DNA of 64,000 bases from positions 1-64,000 of the IMG/VR virus record IMGVR_UViG_3300008952_001755; one strand, 5' to 3'. Under the pieces are notes generated by a model that did not search any database, had not been told where the DNA came from, and was given only the letters and a program-made list of their open reading frames with translations. Origin of the DNA: a virus. Position 1 is the first letter of the stretch. Each line of letters starts with the position of its first letter. Below are positions 22,065 through 30,904 of this stretch, in pieces. The translations under genes and the position numbers were made by a program.

Positions 22065-24275
22065 TTAAAGTGATCCTAACTGAGCCGACTGGTTAGTTAG
22101 GTTGATTTCGAAGATGAGGATCTCAGCAGTCTTGGTAGGCTTAATGAGAACCTTAGTCCAAAGTTCGTTGCGATCAATTCTAAGCGGAGTGTTAGTAGTT
22201 TCATCACAAACAACACGGAACTCGGTGATGCCTCTTCTTCTACGGATATCATCGAGGAAGGGGTTCAGAACACCTTCGATCTGTGCCCAAGTGAACTCAT
22301 CGTTAGGCTCGAAAACAAACCGTTGGGTAGCTGCAAGGATAACCTTGCGAATGTAGATCATTAGTCTGCGGATATTAATTCTATCCAGAGCAGTAGCAGA
22401 TCTTTGAGAGGTTCTTTGACCAAAGATAGTGATGCCTTGTTGCGGGAAGGAAACGATTGGGTTAACAACATTTCCACCACTGTAAAGACTGTCTCTATCA
22501 CCTTGGTTCAGTTTGACCTCGACCTCTGTAGGCTTAGTGAGGCGACCTCTACGGTATCCCGCAGGAGCAAACCAGCTATCAGCCACAGCGTCCGTGAAAG
22601 CCATCTGACGGGCTCCGAAGATCGCAGGATCGTACCAGCGATCAAGTCCGTCAAAGGTACTGAACACCTTCACCCAAGGCCAGTAGATAGCAGCATAAGA
22701 ACTATTAATCGCAGCGGTTCTCGACCCACCAGTAGAGGAAGACTTACCGTTACTCCAATCAATTGCATCCTGAACCGTACCCACTGCAACAGGAGGTGAA
22801 ACAAGAGCAAGGAAGTTTTGAGTAGTTTCAGCCAGAGTAATAAGATTATTCTGAACCGATTGAGTTTGAATTCCAGGTACTAAGGCGATTCCAATGTTAA
22901 GAGTAGGATCATCTAGTGATTGCATTCCCGTCTTAGGATCAACAGAAGCATCTCCAATCAGCGCAGCAGCAGCAGTTCCAGATTCATCACCATTCAAACC
23001 ACCAGTTAAAGCTTTACCAGTATTGGGAACCACTTTATTGAATCTACTACCAGTACCACCTGTGGTTGTTTCTGTGAGGGTTTCTGGGGCAGCAGTGCCC
23101 GTTGGCGAGTTAGCTGGGCTTAACCAACGAGAAGTAATAGTAAAGGTGTTGGTAGCTAAAAGGCTTCCAAGTGTACCAGTATAATTATCAAGCTTGGCTG
23201 CGGCAATATCAGCATCATCCTTCAGCAAGTTACCTTTAATGATATCAGAAGTAGTATTAGTTTCTCCAGTGTTAATAACATCTTCAATGAACGCACCCGA
23301 ACCAACGAAACTGCACTTGAAAGTTTCATCCGTAATACCATTTTGATTAACATTAATATTAAAGTTTTGTGAACCTAAATCAGCAGCAGTAATAGTATTA
23401 CCACTAGCAGTTCCATCTGTCTTAGTACCACCATTATACCCCGTTCCAGGATGTAAGGATTCCACTTTATAAGCAGCAGAGTTTGTACCTGATAAAATTA
23501 CGCTTCCACCATAAACTCTTACAGCCGAAGCGTAGAGTCCAGAGGCACCAAAACCAGCAGTAGATCCACTAGGAGCCCAGGTTGCCATTAAAGCTGAACA
23601 ACCAGTAGTTCCTGGAGTAAATGTAGTCGAGCTACAAGCTGATACTCCAATAGAAGCACCAGAACCAGCATAGCTTCCGACAATTGCGCCAGAAAGACCT
23701 ATACCAGCAGCATCAGAACCAACTCCCCCATCAAAGAAGCAACCAACTTTATCAGCATCTAAGCCTCCACCAACAATCTTTCTAATGGCTTCAGCTTGGC
23801 TTGTAGCGGTGCCAGCAGGGATGCTAAAGTCCTTACCTGCACTGGAGTTATCAGCAAATTGTGCCACCCCTGCGTCATCATAAACTTGAATTCTTAAGGT
23901 AAGGGCACTCAACACACCAAAGCCTTCTCCCGTAGCAAAAGTATCTACACCCGATACTAAAACAGCAGGACAAGAACCGAGTCCCATAAGAGCAGAAGCA
24001 TCAGCAGCAGTGCTGGCTGCGGCTCTTACAAAATACATACTGTTGGTTTGCTCTAAGATTTCGAGTCCACCCTCAAGACCTTGACCAGTAAGACCTTCGC
24101 TGGGCTCACCAAAAGTCCTGATAAGGTTATTTTGGCTAGTGATTAAAGTAGCCTTATTCGTGGGGCCTTTACCAGCAAACCCTACAATACCAACGATGGA
24201 AGTATTGATTGACGGGGCATATTCTGAAATATCTTTCTCAATGGTGTATACACCAGGGCTTACATAATTTACCAT
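22065..24275 (-). CDS. 18: Contractile tail sheath protein (gp18-like)
   Basis: A 736-residue protein, near T4 gp18 (659). The N-terminus MVNYVSPGVYTIEKDISEYAPS with GIVGFAGKGP is the standard sheath beginning. The C-terminal domain has the highly conserved contractile core: NIRRLMIYIRKVILAATQ, FEPNDEFTW, then NPFLDDIRRRRGITEFRVVCDE and NELWTKVLIKPTK. The middle (residues ~110-420) is Ala/Gly/Thr-rich and is the variable protruding part. A TAGGAGA ribosome site precedes the ATG. A 58-residue gene lies immediately upstream. Confidence 0.95.
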   Translation of the reverse strand: MVNYVSPGVYTIEKDISEYAPSINTSIVGIVGFAGKGPTNKATLITSQNNLIRTFGEPSEGLTGQGLEGGLEILEQTNSMYFVRAAASTAADASALMGLGSCPAVLVSGVDTFATGEGFGVLSALTLRIQVYDDAGVAQFADNSSAGKDFSIPAGTATSQAEAIRKIVGGGLDADKVGCFFDGGVGSDAAGIGLSGAIVGSYAGSGASIGVSACSSTTFTPGTTGCSALMATWAPSGSTAGFGASGLYASAVRVYGGSVILSGTNSAAYKVESLHPGTGYNGGTKTDGTASGNTITAADLGSQNFNINVNQNGITDETFKCSFVGSGAFIEDVINTGETNTTSDIIKGNLLKDDADIAAAKLDNYTGTLGSLLATNTFTITSRWLSPANSPTGTAAPETLTETTTGGTGSRFNKVVPNTGKALTGGLNGDESGTAAAALIGDASVDPKTGMQSLDDPTLNIGIALVPGIQTQSVQNNLITLAETTQNFLALVSPPVAVGTVQDAIDWSNGKSSSTGGSRTAAINSSYAAIYWPWVKVFSTFDGLDRWYDPAIFGARQMAFTDAVADSWFAPAGYRRGRLTKPTEVEVKLNQGDRDSLYSGGNVVNPIVSFPQQGITIFGQRTSQRSATALDRINIRRLMIYIRKVILAATQRFVFEPNDEFTWAQIEGVLNPFLDDIRRRRGITEFRVVCDETTNTPLRIDRNELWTKVLIKPTKTAEILIFEINLTNQSAQLGSL

Positions 24276-24285
24276 TTAATTTCTC

Positions 24286-24462
24286 CTAAGCGTTAGAAAT
24301 CTTAAAGACCCTACGCCGATGCAGGGTTCTGATTTGTTCTGTGATGTAGCTCTCGGGAACTACAAGGCTTTCCCCAGGCTGCATGAACCTCTCCTTACAA
24401 CCTTTTTCAGTACTAAAGTAGACGGTTATGGACTGAAGACAATCATTTTTTACAACTTTCAT
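24286..24462 (-). CDS. Small conserved-looking protein next to the sheath gene
   Basis: A 58-residue protein from ATG 24462 to TAG 24286, with a very strong ribosome site (AAGGAAGGAA). Sequence features: VKNDCLQSITVYFSTEKGCKE, then the motif GESLVVPESYITEQI and a basic end (LHRRRVFKISNA). The beta-rich first half with a PGESLVVPE turn suggests a small fold that binds a partner. It sits between the PAAR protein gene and the sheath gene, so a tail role is possible. I do not know its function; the ribosome site and codon pattern make it a real gene. Confidence 0.72.
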   Translation of the reverse strand: MKVVKNDCLQSITVYFSTEKGCKERFMQPGESLVVPESYITEQIRTLHRRRVFKISNA

Positions 24463-24522
24463 AACTAATTCCTTCCTTTATTATGTACTAATGGGACTAT
24501 ACTTTTGTGAAAACTTTTTTTA

Positions 24523-25326
24523 TCAACAGTTATTATCTACAGTAATAGTTATTGTGGGGAGACTGTTGTTCTCATCGGGCTCTGTTGCCGTATTATAAAT
24601 ATCAGCGTAAATACCAAACGCATAAGTACCTACATTAGTGTAGTATAGATCATTATATTGGAATGTATTTGAATAGGAGGTCCCAGGAGGCATAGACCCT
24701 ACTGATTGTTCAGCAACTAACTCCACTTCTGGGTAGAAATCTAGAGCATCCAGAGTAAGAATAGCTGTGTTAGGAGCATTAGCACCATCTAAGAACCTCC
24801 AGAAGCCTACAACAAACGGTTGGGCTGCATCGTTGCCGTTATTTTCAATAGTATACGAATAGGTTACAGTTGGAGGAGGAGGATCATTTACAAACCCAGT
24901 ACCAGCAGGATAACAGTAATTATAAGCTGCTTGCATATTGGTTGGAGGATAATATCCTTGACCAGAAGCATGAAGTGATAATAAACTAGCTGCAAAAGAG
25001 GTCGTTTCAATGTTGGGGCTAGGAGCATCTCCAGTTGTTTCAGGTTGATCAACCGCAAAACCTGTCCCCGCAGTTACTGTAGATTGTCCTGCTATCGTTG
25101 TGGCAGCCGCATGAGGGCTCTTTCCGTGGGTAGTTATTGCATCTCCAGGAAGAGATACCTTAATTCCTTCTACAAAAACATTCTGAGAACCAGGGCCAAT
25201 AATTAGCCCCCCAGCAGTATCAGTTTCGACCCTACAAACACCCTTATTTTCAATAGTTACTTTACTACTTCCAGTTTGTGAGTGTCCACAAGTTGCAGCG
25301 GTAGTTGCTACACAGATATCAGGCAT
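24523..25326 (-). CDS. PAAR-like spike tip protein fused to a CARDB-like domain
   Basis: The start is ATG 25326 in a TGATG overlap with the terminator gene. The N-terminal ~95 residues show PAAR features: MPDICVATT, a Cys/His group (CGHS), GSQNVFVEGIKVSLPGDAITTHG and HAAATTIAGQSTV, the pattern of repeated strands with zinc ligands that cap VgrG/gp5 spikes. Residues ~155-267 look like a CARDB-type beta-sandwich (YSYTIENNGNDAAQPFVVGF ... PPGTSYSNTFQY ... DENNSLPTITI). The PAAR part should sharpen the spike tip and the CARDB part could be a receptor- or cargo-type extension carried on the tip. T4 has a bare PAAR (gp5.4). Confidence 0.75.
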   Translation of the reverse strand: MPDICVATTAATCGHSQTGSSKVTIENKGVCRVETDTAGGLIIGPGSQNVFVEGIKVSLPGDAITTHGKSPHAAATTIAGQSTVTAGTGFAVDQPETTGDAPSPNIETTSFAASLLSLHASGQGYYPPTNMQAAYNYCYPAGTGFVNDPPPPTVTYSYTIENNGNDAAQPFVVGFWRFLDGANAPNTAILTLDALDFYPEVELVAEQSVGSMPPGTSYSNTFQYNDLYYTNVGTYAFGIYADIYNTATEPDENNSLPTITITVDNNC

Positions 25327-26456
25327 CAGCAATTCTCCACTTTAAATTCTTCAATCTTACCAGTAGAAGTATACAAGAACTTAGGACTAGGAATGTATGT
25401 TCTGAGGACTATGTTCATGGTTTTTTTAAGAACCCTATCTTCTTTATCAGCTACACTTATCTGTCCTACATCATCCTCAGAGTCTAAATATGCTTTGGCT
25501 AGTGTGGAGAACTCTGTAGGCACCTGCATTTCAGGATTAAATTTTAACCTAATCTGTTCAAGAATTTGATCCATGTCGGACATATACTTAGTCCAGATGT
25601 TTACTTGATACTTAACATTCACTGCCCTAGGGGCTAGACTAAGAACTCTGAAAGCTCTATGCTTTTCTGCATCCCAGTACTTCTCATTAACTAAAAGACT
25701 CTCTGTTTTCTGTCTAGCAGCATCATTATCCGATACTGTCTGACCTATGGAAATGATAGGCAGGATGATGTTATTCTCTTGCTTCAGCTTGGCAATAGCC
25801 CTCTCAGCATTAGCATGGATACACATGATACTATTAAATTTCTCCTCTGAATCAATGTATCCTACATCATTAAAGGATGCGATCATAGAGCGTAGAGATT
25901 CTCTGTAAACAAAAGAGATATTACTCTTAGCTTGGGTCATTTTGTAAATTACTTTACGCACATCTCCTTCCCTAGTATCCCACCTCCTACTCCTACTTTC
26001 AAAGGAGGAAGGATCCCAAGTAGTAAGAACAGTCTCAGGCATTGATACGGTGTTAAATGAGGTTGCTTGAGAAGGGGTTAAAAAATTTAGGGGCTTGTTA
26101 AAGGATCCACCTCCTGCTGGGGTAAACCCTGTTTCATCATTGGTCATACTATGAGAACCAACAGGGAAAGTGTAATACCCACCAAGAGAAGCACTATAGG
26201 TAGGTTCTCCAGAAACCCGCAAGGTCCAGATTAATCCAGCATCATCGCCAGTAATAGGCTGTAAAGCAATTAAAGAATCCTGTCCTATAGCCTTTAACTC
26301 ATCTAAACGAGAAACTCCCGCATTATCGGTAGTAGAAATCCAAAGATTTGCTACTGTCCCTACTGCGGTACTCTGTGTATCAGTGGTTAAACCTCCTAGT
26401 GCAATATTTCCTTCTGCTAAGGACTTCCACTTCCACTCTGCAAGTTTAGAACTCAT
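25326..26456 (-). CDS. 15: Tail terminator/sheath-completion protein (gp15-like)
   Basis: A 376-residue protein. The C-terminal part contains the gp15 core: ILPIISIGQTVSDNDAARQK, then RVLSLAPRAVNVKYQVNIWTKYMSDMDQILEQIRLKFNPEMQVP, quoted in parts. T4 gp15 has the matching polypeptide of strand, NIxxKYxxDxxQIxEQIxxxFxPE. T4 gp15 is 272 residues, so this one has an extra ~100 at the N-terminus with Thr/Gly-rich sequence. It would cap the sheath and tube and join the tail to the neck, consistent with the gp14 gene immediately upstream. Confidence 0.82.
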   Translation of the reverse strand: MSSKLAEWKWKSLAEGNIALGGLTTDTQSTAVGTVANLWISTTDNAGVSRLDELKAIGQDSLIALQPITGDDAGLIWTLRVSGEPTYSASLGGYYTFPVGSHSMTNDETGFTPAGGGSFNKPLNFLTPSQATSFNTVSMPETVLTTWDPSSFESRSRRWDTREGDVRKVIYKMTQAKSNISFVYRESLRSMIASFNDVGYIDSEEKFNSIMCIHANAERAIAKLKQENNIILPIISIGQTVSDNDAARQKTESLLVNEKYWDAEKHRAFRVLSLAPRAVNVKYQVNIWTKYMSDMDQILEQIRLKFNPEMQVPTEFSTLAKAYLDSEDDVGQISVADKEDRVLKKTMNIVLRTYIPSPKFLYTSTGKIEEFKVENC

Positions 26457-27024
26457 CGCTTATACCTGCATACCCCCCAAGCTCATCACTGACCTGGGTA
26501 AGAGGAGTGTCCTGAACATCAGGAGCATCACGGAGGAGTTTAGCAGAGCATACTAAATGGTACACACCATACGACTCAAAGCTATCCTCAACAACTTCGA
26601 AAATTTCATACCTTTGATCTTGGAAAAAAGGTTTCACAACATCTCCAGGGATGACAGACCTACCAATCTTCCTTTCAATATAACTCTTGTTGAAAGTAAA
26701 GAGTTGATCATTGGTTAACTCAATACCAAACTGGGTAAGCTCCTCACTCATAGAGATTGGATCGTAGTGACCATGAACTGTAAGTGCTTGTTTAGCTACA
26801 GGCTTGTTACGAGACTCCATATAGACAGGATCATAATCAGCAGACTGATAGTACTTGTAGAAAGAGAACTTAGAACCAGCAAGACGAATCATCTCATCAT
26901 CAACCAAGTTGAAGAGGTTAATGTCTGGATTATCCTGATCGAAGAGGTTGAGTAAACTCTCTCCTTCATCAAGATCAGGAAGCTCAGGGAGCTTCGTAGT
27001 TGCTTTGTAGTTCTTCTTTGCCAC
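26446..27024 (-). CDS. 14: Neck protein (gp14-like)
   Basis: A 192-residue protein, shorter than T4 gp14 (256). Its middle has the gp14-type run: YMESRNKPVAKQALTVHG, then LTQFGIELTNDQLFTFNK, IPGDVVKPFFQDQRYEIFEVVEDSFESYGVYH. T4 gp14 has [42 protein letters not shown] in the same order. It would form part of the neck that joins head and tail. It follows the basic cargo-like gene by 5 bases and overlaps the gp15 gene by 11. Confidence 0.8.
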   Translation of the reverse strand: MAKKNYKATTKLPELPDLDEGESLLNLFDQDNPDINLFNLVDDEMIRLAGSKFSFYKYYQSADYDPVYMESRNKPVAKQALTVHGHYDPISMSEELTQFGIELTNDQLFTFNKSYIERKIGRSVIPGDVVKPFFQDQRYEIFEVVEDSFESYGVYHLVCSAKLLRDAPDVQDTPLTQVSDELGGYAGISDEF

Positions 27025-27028
27025 TTAA

Positions 27029-28021
27029 TCACCCATCAGGACCTGCCCTTTTCTTTCTATCATCTGCATCCAGTGCTGCCTGAGTTTTTTTATCTAATTC
27101 AGGGAAAATACTATCCGGCTCCCTGCTCCTGCCTTTCTTCTTACCAGACTTCGCAGCCGCTGCTCTTTCCCTTCTTGCTTTCATTCTAGCATTAAGATGC
27201 ACTTGGACCATGTGTTGAGCTTGGGGGTTAGTAGACCCAGGCTTTACTTGAAGCTTCTTTTCCATCCTTTTCTTAGCTTTTTTTGCGCCCTTCCTCTTGA
27301 CTGGATCTTTTATCGCTTTAGAGGATCTTTTTGCTCCTCCTGATGAACGAGCTATTGGATGAGCAAATCCTGTTGGATCGCTAGTTCCTTTTGCCCTCGG
27401 ATCGGCTTCATGGGCCTCCATTAATTTTTTAATATATCTATTCATAATTTTACCTTCTCCCTGTAATTCCTTTTTCTTTTGCTGTATTAACTCCTCGGCC
27501 CTTCTTTCACCAGAAGCATAGCTACCCCCAACTTCATCCTCTTCCTCTGCTTGGTTCCCTTGTGCTTTTTGTGCTATTCTATCTTTAGCCATTTGGATTG
27601 CTTTTCTCTTAGCCATCTTACCACCAGTCTTAAGAGCCCCTCCAACTGCTTTAGCACCAGCCTTCGCAGCCCCCACAGCCCCTTTACCAACACCAGCCGC
27701 AATCCTAGCTGCTACCCCACCTGCTGCTGCCGCTGCTGCCCCTAGAGGGGCAAGAATGGCTATCTCATCAACTCTATAACCCATAGCTTCGGCTAAATAT
27801 AAGCCTAGTCTTTTGTACTCGGTAGATGAGTTAACTTTCGTAACCGTTTTAATAGGTCGTTGTCTTTTTCTTTTATCAGCCACCTCTTCAGGGCTAACAG
27901 GTTTACTAGGGGATCCAGCCCGTACTCTCTGGGCTGTAATTTCTCTCGTTAATTCTTCATCAGATTTAGTTTTGCGGGGTCTTCCCCGTTCGCTTCCGTA
28001 TGTTCCTGGACCTTTAGGCAT
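27029..28021 (-). CDS. Basic low-complexity protein with targeting-like motifs, between neck genes
   Basis: A 330-residue, Lys/Arg/Ala/Gly-rich protein. EYKRLGLYLAEA (68-79) matches the motif in the plus-strand cargo gene (TYRSIGYLIAE) and in the protease fusion (EYAQIGSILAE). A second possible site is NRYIKKLMEA (194-203). Residues ~92-135 are an Ala/Gly/Lys-rich helix prone to bind membranes or DNA (APLGAAAAAAGG, then AAKAGAKAVGGALK), and a GRPRK AT-hook-like piece lies at 13-17. I infer an internal head protein cut by the prohead protease. It lies between the gp13- and gp14-like genes, which are adjacent in T4, so it is an insertion in the standard order. Confidence 0.62.
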   Translation of the reverse strand: MPKGPGTYGSERGRPRKTKSDEELTREITAQRVRAGSPSKPVSPEEVADKRKRQRPIKTVTKVNSSTEYKRLGLYLAEAMGYRVDEIAILAPLGAAAAAAGGVAARIAAGVGKGAVGAAKAGAKAVGGALKTGGKMAKRKAIQMAKDRIAQKAQGNQAEEEDEVGGSYASGERRAEELIQQKKKELQGEGKIMNRYIKKLMEAHEADPRAKGTSDPTGFAHPIARSSGGAKRSSKAIKDPVKRKGAKKAKKRMEKKLQVKPGSTNPQAQHMVQVHLNARMKARRERAAAAKSGKKKGRSREPDSIFPELDKKTQAALDADDRKKRAGPDG

Positions 28022-28023
28022 GA

Positions 28024-28911
28024 TTAAAATAGTGTGAACGCAGGAGGTTCTTCAATTTCTGAGAGAAGCTCTTCTTTAAGCTTATCCTTTTCGGCTACAC
28101 TTTGTTGTGCTAACTCTGCGCCGTTTAAACTTGCGCCTCCACCTGGAGACGGAAGTGATTTATATTTCCCTCTTACTTCTCCTAAGATTCCTTTGCATAC
28201 AGCTAAAGCGAAGCGTTGAATCCAGTTCTTATAATAGGGGTGCATGGTATATGTATCTAGGGCTCTGTAAATTAAGATAACAGTTTGGCTATTGCTGACA
28301 GGGGTTGGATACAGTTGTAAAACATTTCCGTTTACTACATCCCAGGAGCCCTCCTGGCTTAGAATTTTTCTAATCATCTCTAAGTGCTGCTGCATTAGAT
28401 AGAAATCAGACACTTGGAAATTACTAAAGAGGAAATTATCTTGGAAGTATTTGATAAAGAAATCAAACTCTAATGAACCCGCCATGTTCTGGAGACTGAG
28501 TAATGATTTCTTATACACAACATAGGAGAGGTTATAAGCTATATGCATAGGAAGCATATAAGCTCCCACTCCTGCTGAACATTCGAATGTAGCACACTGC
28601 GTTGTCCAAAAAGGAGCATGATAATCTAGGTTAGTTACAGCTTCATCAATTGCAGTCTTAATTTGAAAAGGGGTAAGCTCTACCCGAACAACAGGATGCC
28701 CTAGTCTAGCGAGAACAAAATCGTGAACAGTTTCCTCAAAAGGATCAAGCTCAACTCCATCCGACAATAGACCTTTATTTAGTTTAAAAGAATCAATAGC
28801 GGTAGAATAGATATCAGTGTCCCCAAGGTTCCTACCACCGTAGGTGCCAAAGGTATCACCATATCCCACCAGCCTAGGATCAACTTTCGGTGCCGCTGCC
28901 GCTCTTGCCAT
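28024..28911 (-). CDS. 13: Neck protein (gp13-like)
   Basis: A 295-residue protein close to T4 gp13 (309). The C-terminal half has the conserved gp13 signature YYKNWIQRFALAVCKGILGEVRGKY (in part), then LPSPGGGASLNGAEL and the Glu-rich end LKEELLSEIEEPP. Upstream DFFIKYFQDNFLFSNF and LEMIRKILSQEGSWDV also match the family. It joins the head portal vertex to the neck. It overlaps the small gene 28880-29116 by 32 bases; 2 bases separate it from the basic cargo-like gene. Confidence 0.9.
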   Translation of the reverse strand: MARAAAAPKVDPRLVGYGDTFGTYGGRNLGDTDIYSTAIDSFKLNKGLLSDGVELDPFEETVHDFVLARLGHPVVRVELTPFQIKTAIDEAVTNLDYHAPFWTTQCATFECSAGVGAYMLPMHIAYNLSYVVYKKSLLSLQNMAGSLEFDFFIKYFQDNFLFSNFQVSDFYLMQQHLEMIRKILSQEGSWDVVNGNVLQLYPTPVSNSQTVILIYRALDTYTMHPYYKNWIQRFALAVCKGILGEVRGKYKSLPSPGGGASLNGAELAQQSVAEKDKLKEELLSEIEEPPAFTLF

Positions 28912-29116
28912 GATTTTCCTCTATAAAGATATTTGGTTTGGAGATCTTTACGGGTCTCCCTTTCTTCTTCTTCTCTACTGGTTTATTAATTAACTCTAAG
29001 TATCTTGAACTAACCAATGATTTTGATTCAAACAATTCTGAAGGTCTAATCTCTACTACTTCACCATCAATGTGAAGAAGCATATTCCACCTGCATTTGC
29101 TTCGATATTTATACAT
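28880..29116 (-). CDS. Small basic protein between capsid and neck genes
   Basis: A 78-residue protein: MYKYRSKCRWNMLLHIDGEVVEI at the N-terminus (a possible small beta hairpin), RPSELFESKSLVSSRYLELI in the middle, then a basic stretch KKKKGRPVKISKP with a GRP AT-hook-like core. Position between the major capsid gene terminator and gp13 suggests a small virion or regulatory protein. The start at 29116 runs from a GACTATTATG box without clear ribosome site. Function unknown. Confidence 0.6.
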   Translation of the reverse strand: MYKYRSKCRWNMLLHIDGEVVEIRPSELFESKSLVSSRYLELINKPVEKKKKGRPVKISKPNIFIEENHGKSGSGTES

Positions 29117-29140
29117 AATAGTCTACAGTATATAGGAAAG

Positions 29141-29176
29141 AAAAGAGGGCCAGAGGACAAAAAACCTCTGGCCCTC
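29141..29176 (-). terminator. Rho-independent terminator of the major capsid gene
   Basis: GAGGGCCAGAGG and CCTCTGGCCCTC form a perfect 12-base-pair stem with an 8-base loop, 24 bases after the capsid gene stop. On the minus strand it is followed by TTTTCTTTCC. This is the clearest terminator in the window and fits the need to end the strong capsid transcript before the neck genes. Confidence 0.9.
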
Positions 29177-29200
29177 GTAATTATTTACTTACTTGTCTAA

Positions 29201-30889
29201 TCAGACAGTGGTAGCAGCACCCAAGTTAGCATCGTTACGAGAGAACGGGCTGAACAGGTAGTTACTCGTAGGACCGATAATACGGATCACACGATAGAAC
29301 CTGTTCATAGGCTCAATCTGTACCTTACCATAGCGGGTCAGAATACCTTTCCTGGGCTGGAAGGACTCAGGATCAACAATAGTTGGGAGTTGCTGGAGCG
29401 GAATGTACGGGGCATAAATATACCCAGCATCCATAGCGTTAGAACCTTTGTAGCCGACAAGAATCTCATCAGTCGGGTACATCGGATCAACATACAGATC
29501 ATAACGACCCATAAACTTGCCCTTATACTCAATGCTGTTACGACCAATGTTGGTAGGACCATCATTAGGCATTACACCACCTTCAAGCTTGGCAGCACTC
29601 TCAAGGAGAGAAGCAACAAGCGGAGAGGTCAAAAGCCAATTACCAGGACCACGCATGGTCGTGCGGTAAATATCTTGCGAAGCTAGGTTAATGATAGCAA
29701 GCAAGTTAGCATACACTTCGCCAACATGACGAGGATACATGCTAAGGCTAGACTGACTAAAATCAATCACGAAGATATTGGAATCCACTTTGGCAGAACC
29801 AAGAGAAGTGGCTGTTCCAGTACCTTCTGCACCATCGAAATCATAGGTAAACTGAGCGGGAACGAAAGTACCCGTAGCAGCAGAGTTACCATCAAGACCA
29901 GGGAAAATCCCATCGCCTGCGTTACCCAAGCTGATGTAGTTAGAATCCATAAGATTCTGATCAACACCACCCAGGTTCCTGTCACGCAAACCATACGCAA
30001 TCATGCGAAGGTCTTCAATGAGTTCACGGTCGATCTCAAGTTGAAGTTCCTTCGAAAGAAGCTCAGTAAGCTCACGCTCAAGGTCAAGGTTGTGATAAGC
30101 CTTAAGGTCTTGAGAAGCCTCAAGAGTCCAAAGAGCCCTCATCTTACGAGTGTTAGCCACAACAGCTTCTTGCTCGATGTGGAAGGTCATCTCAGGGATG
30201 CCCGTTCCAGTCAGACGCTCACCACCAGACAGGTTGTAGCCTCCAACGAATTCGGTGTTAGGCCACGCAGCGATCTGACCACCCATCGTACCAGAACCAG
30301 CACCAGCACCTTGGATTGAAGTACCAGAACCAGCCAAGACATTGGAAACATCAAAGCCTTCATCAGCAATATCACCATCAAGACCAGCACCCGCAGTCCC
30401 GAACTGGGTGCCATCCTTAGCAAGGAATGTACCATCGTCAGCAGCAATATTACCCAAATCAGCAACAGCAGGACCAGAAGCAGAACCGATACGCTGTGCA
30501 ACATTACCAGCGTAGGTCAGGTTGAACTTACTGAAAACCGCTTGGTTAGTAGCTCCACCTTCTTTAGCGCGAGAGTTACCCAGATAGAAGACCTGTGAGA
30601 CAGGACCCTGCATGGGCTGAACACCAACAAGACTGTTGGCTAAAAGTTTAGGGTAAACCCTACGAACGAGAGGGAAAGCAAACTTTTGGAAGGTTCCAAG
30701 CTGACCAGTAGTGGTAGCAGCAGCGGTAATTGCTTCGTCAATATTTTTAACTTTCTCGTCAATGATAGATTTCGCTTGGTTCTCAAGAAGTTGAGCAGTC
30801 ACTCTACGGGTATAATCACTATCAATACCCTCCAGCACTGGCTCCCACTTCTGGACAAGCGTTCCATCAGTTTGATGCATAATATCCAT
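29201..30889 (-). CDS. 23: Major capsid protein precursor (gp23-like)
   Basis: A 562-residue HK97-fold capsid protein, near T4 gp23 (521). After an acidic/helical N-terminal propeptide comes FQKFAFPLVRRVYPKLLANSLVGVQPMQGP, the family hallmark. Later LDLERELTELLSKELQLEIDRELI and RMNRFYRVIRIIG-type C-terminal strands also match. Candidate protease cuts of the (L/I)xE kind are LLE36, IDE45 and IDE52; the last, followed by AITAAATTTG, is the most like the T4 cut site. The ATG at 30889 follows the scaffold stop by 15 bases, with a TATATAAA stretch directly before it; a strong terminator follows the gene. Confidence 0.95.
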   Translation of the reverse strand: MDIMHQTDGTLVQKWEPVLEGIDSDYTRRVTAQLLENQAKSIIDEKVKNIDEAITAAATTTGQLGTFQKFAFPLVRRVYPKLLANSLVGVQPMQGPVSQVFYLGNSRAKEGGATNQAVFSKFNLTYAGNVAQRIGSASGPAVADLGNIAADDGTFLAKDGTQFGTAGAGLDGDIADEGFDVSNVLAGSGTSIQGAGAGSGTMGGQIAAWPNTEFVGGYNLSGGERLTGTGIPEMTFHIEQEAVVANTRKMRALWTLEASQDLKAYHNLDLERELTELLSKELQLEIDRELIEDLRMIAYGLRDRNLGGVDQNLMDSNYISLGNAGDGIFPGLDGNSAATGTFVPAQFTYDFDGAEGTGTATSLGSAKVDSNIFVIDFSQSSLSMYPRHVGEVYANLLAIINLASQDIYRTTMRGPGNWLLTSPLVASLLESAAKLEGGVMPNDGPTNIGRNSIEYKGKFMGRYDLYVDPMYPTDEILVGYKGSNAMDAGYIYAPYIPLQQLPTIVDPESFQPRKGILTRYGKVQIEPMNRFYRVIRIIGPTSNYLFSPFSRNDANLGAATTV

Positions 30890-30904
30890 TTTTATATAAT
30901 CCTA

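Noticed and set aside
22102-23184. Plus-strand frames opposite the sheath gene
   Set aside because: Opposite a strongly conserved coding sequence and without initiation signals.
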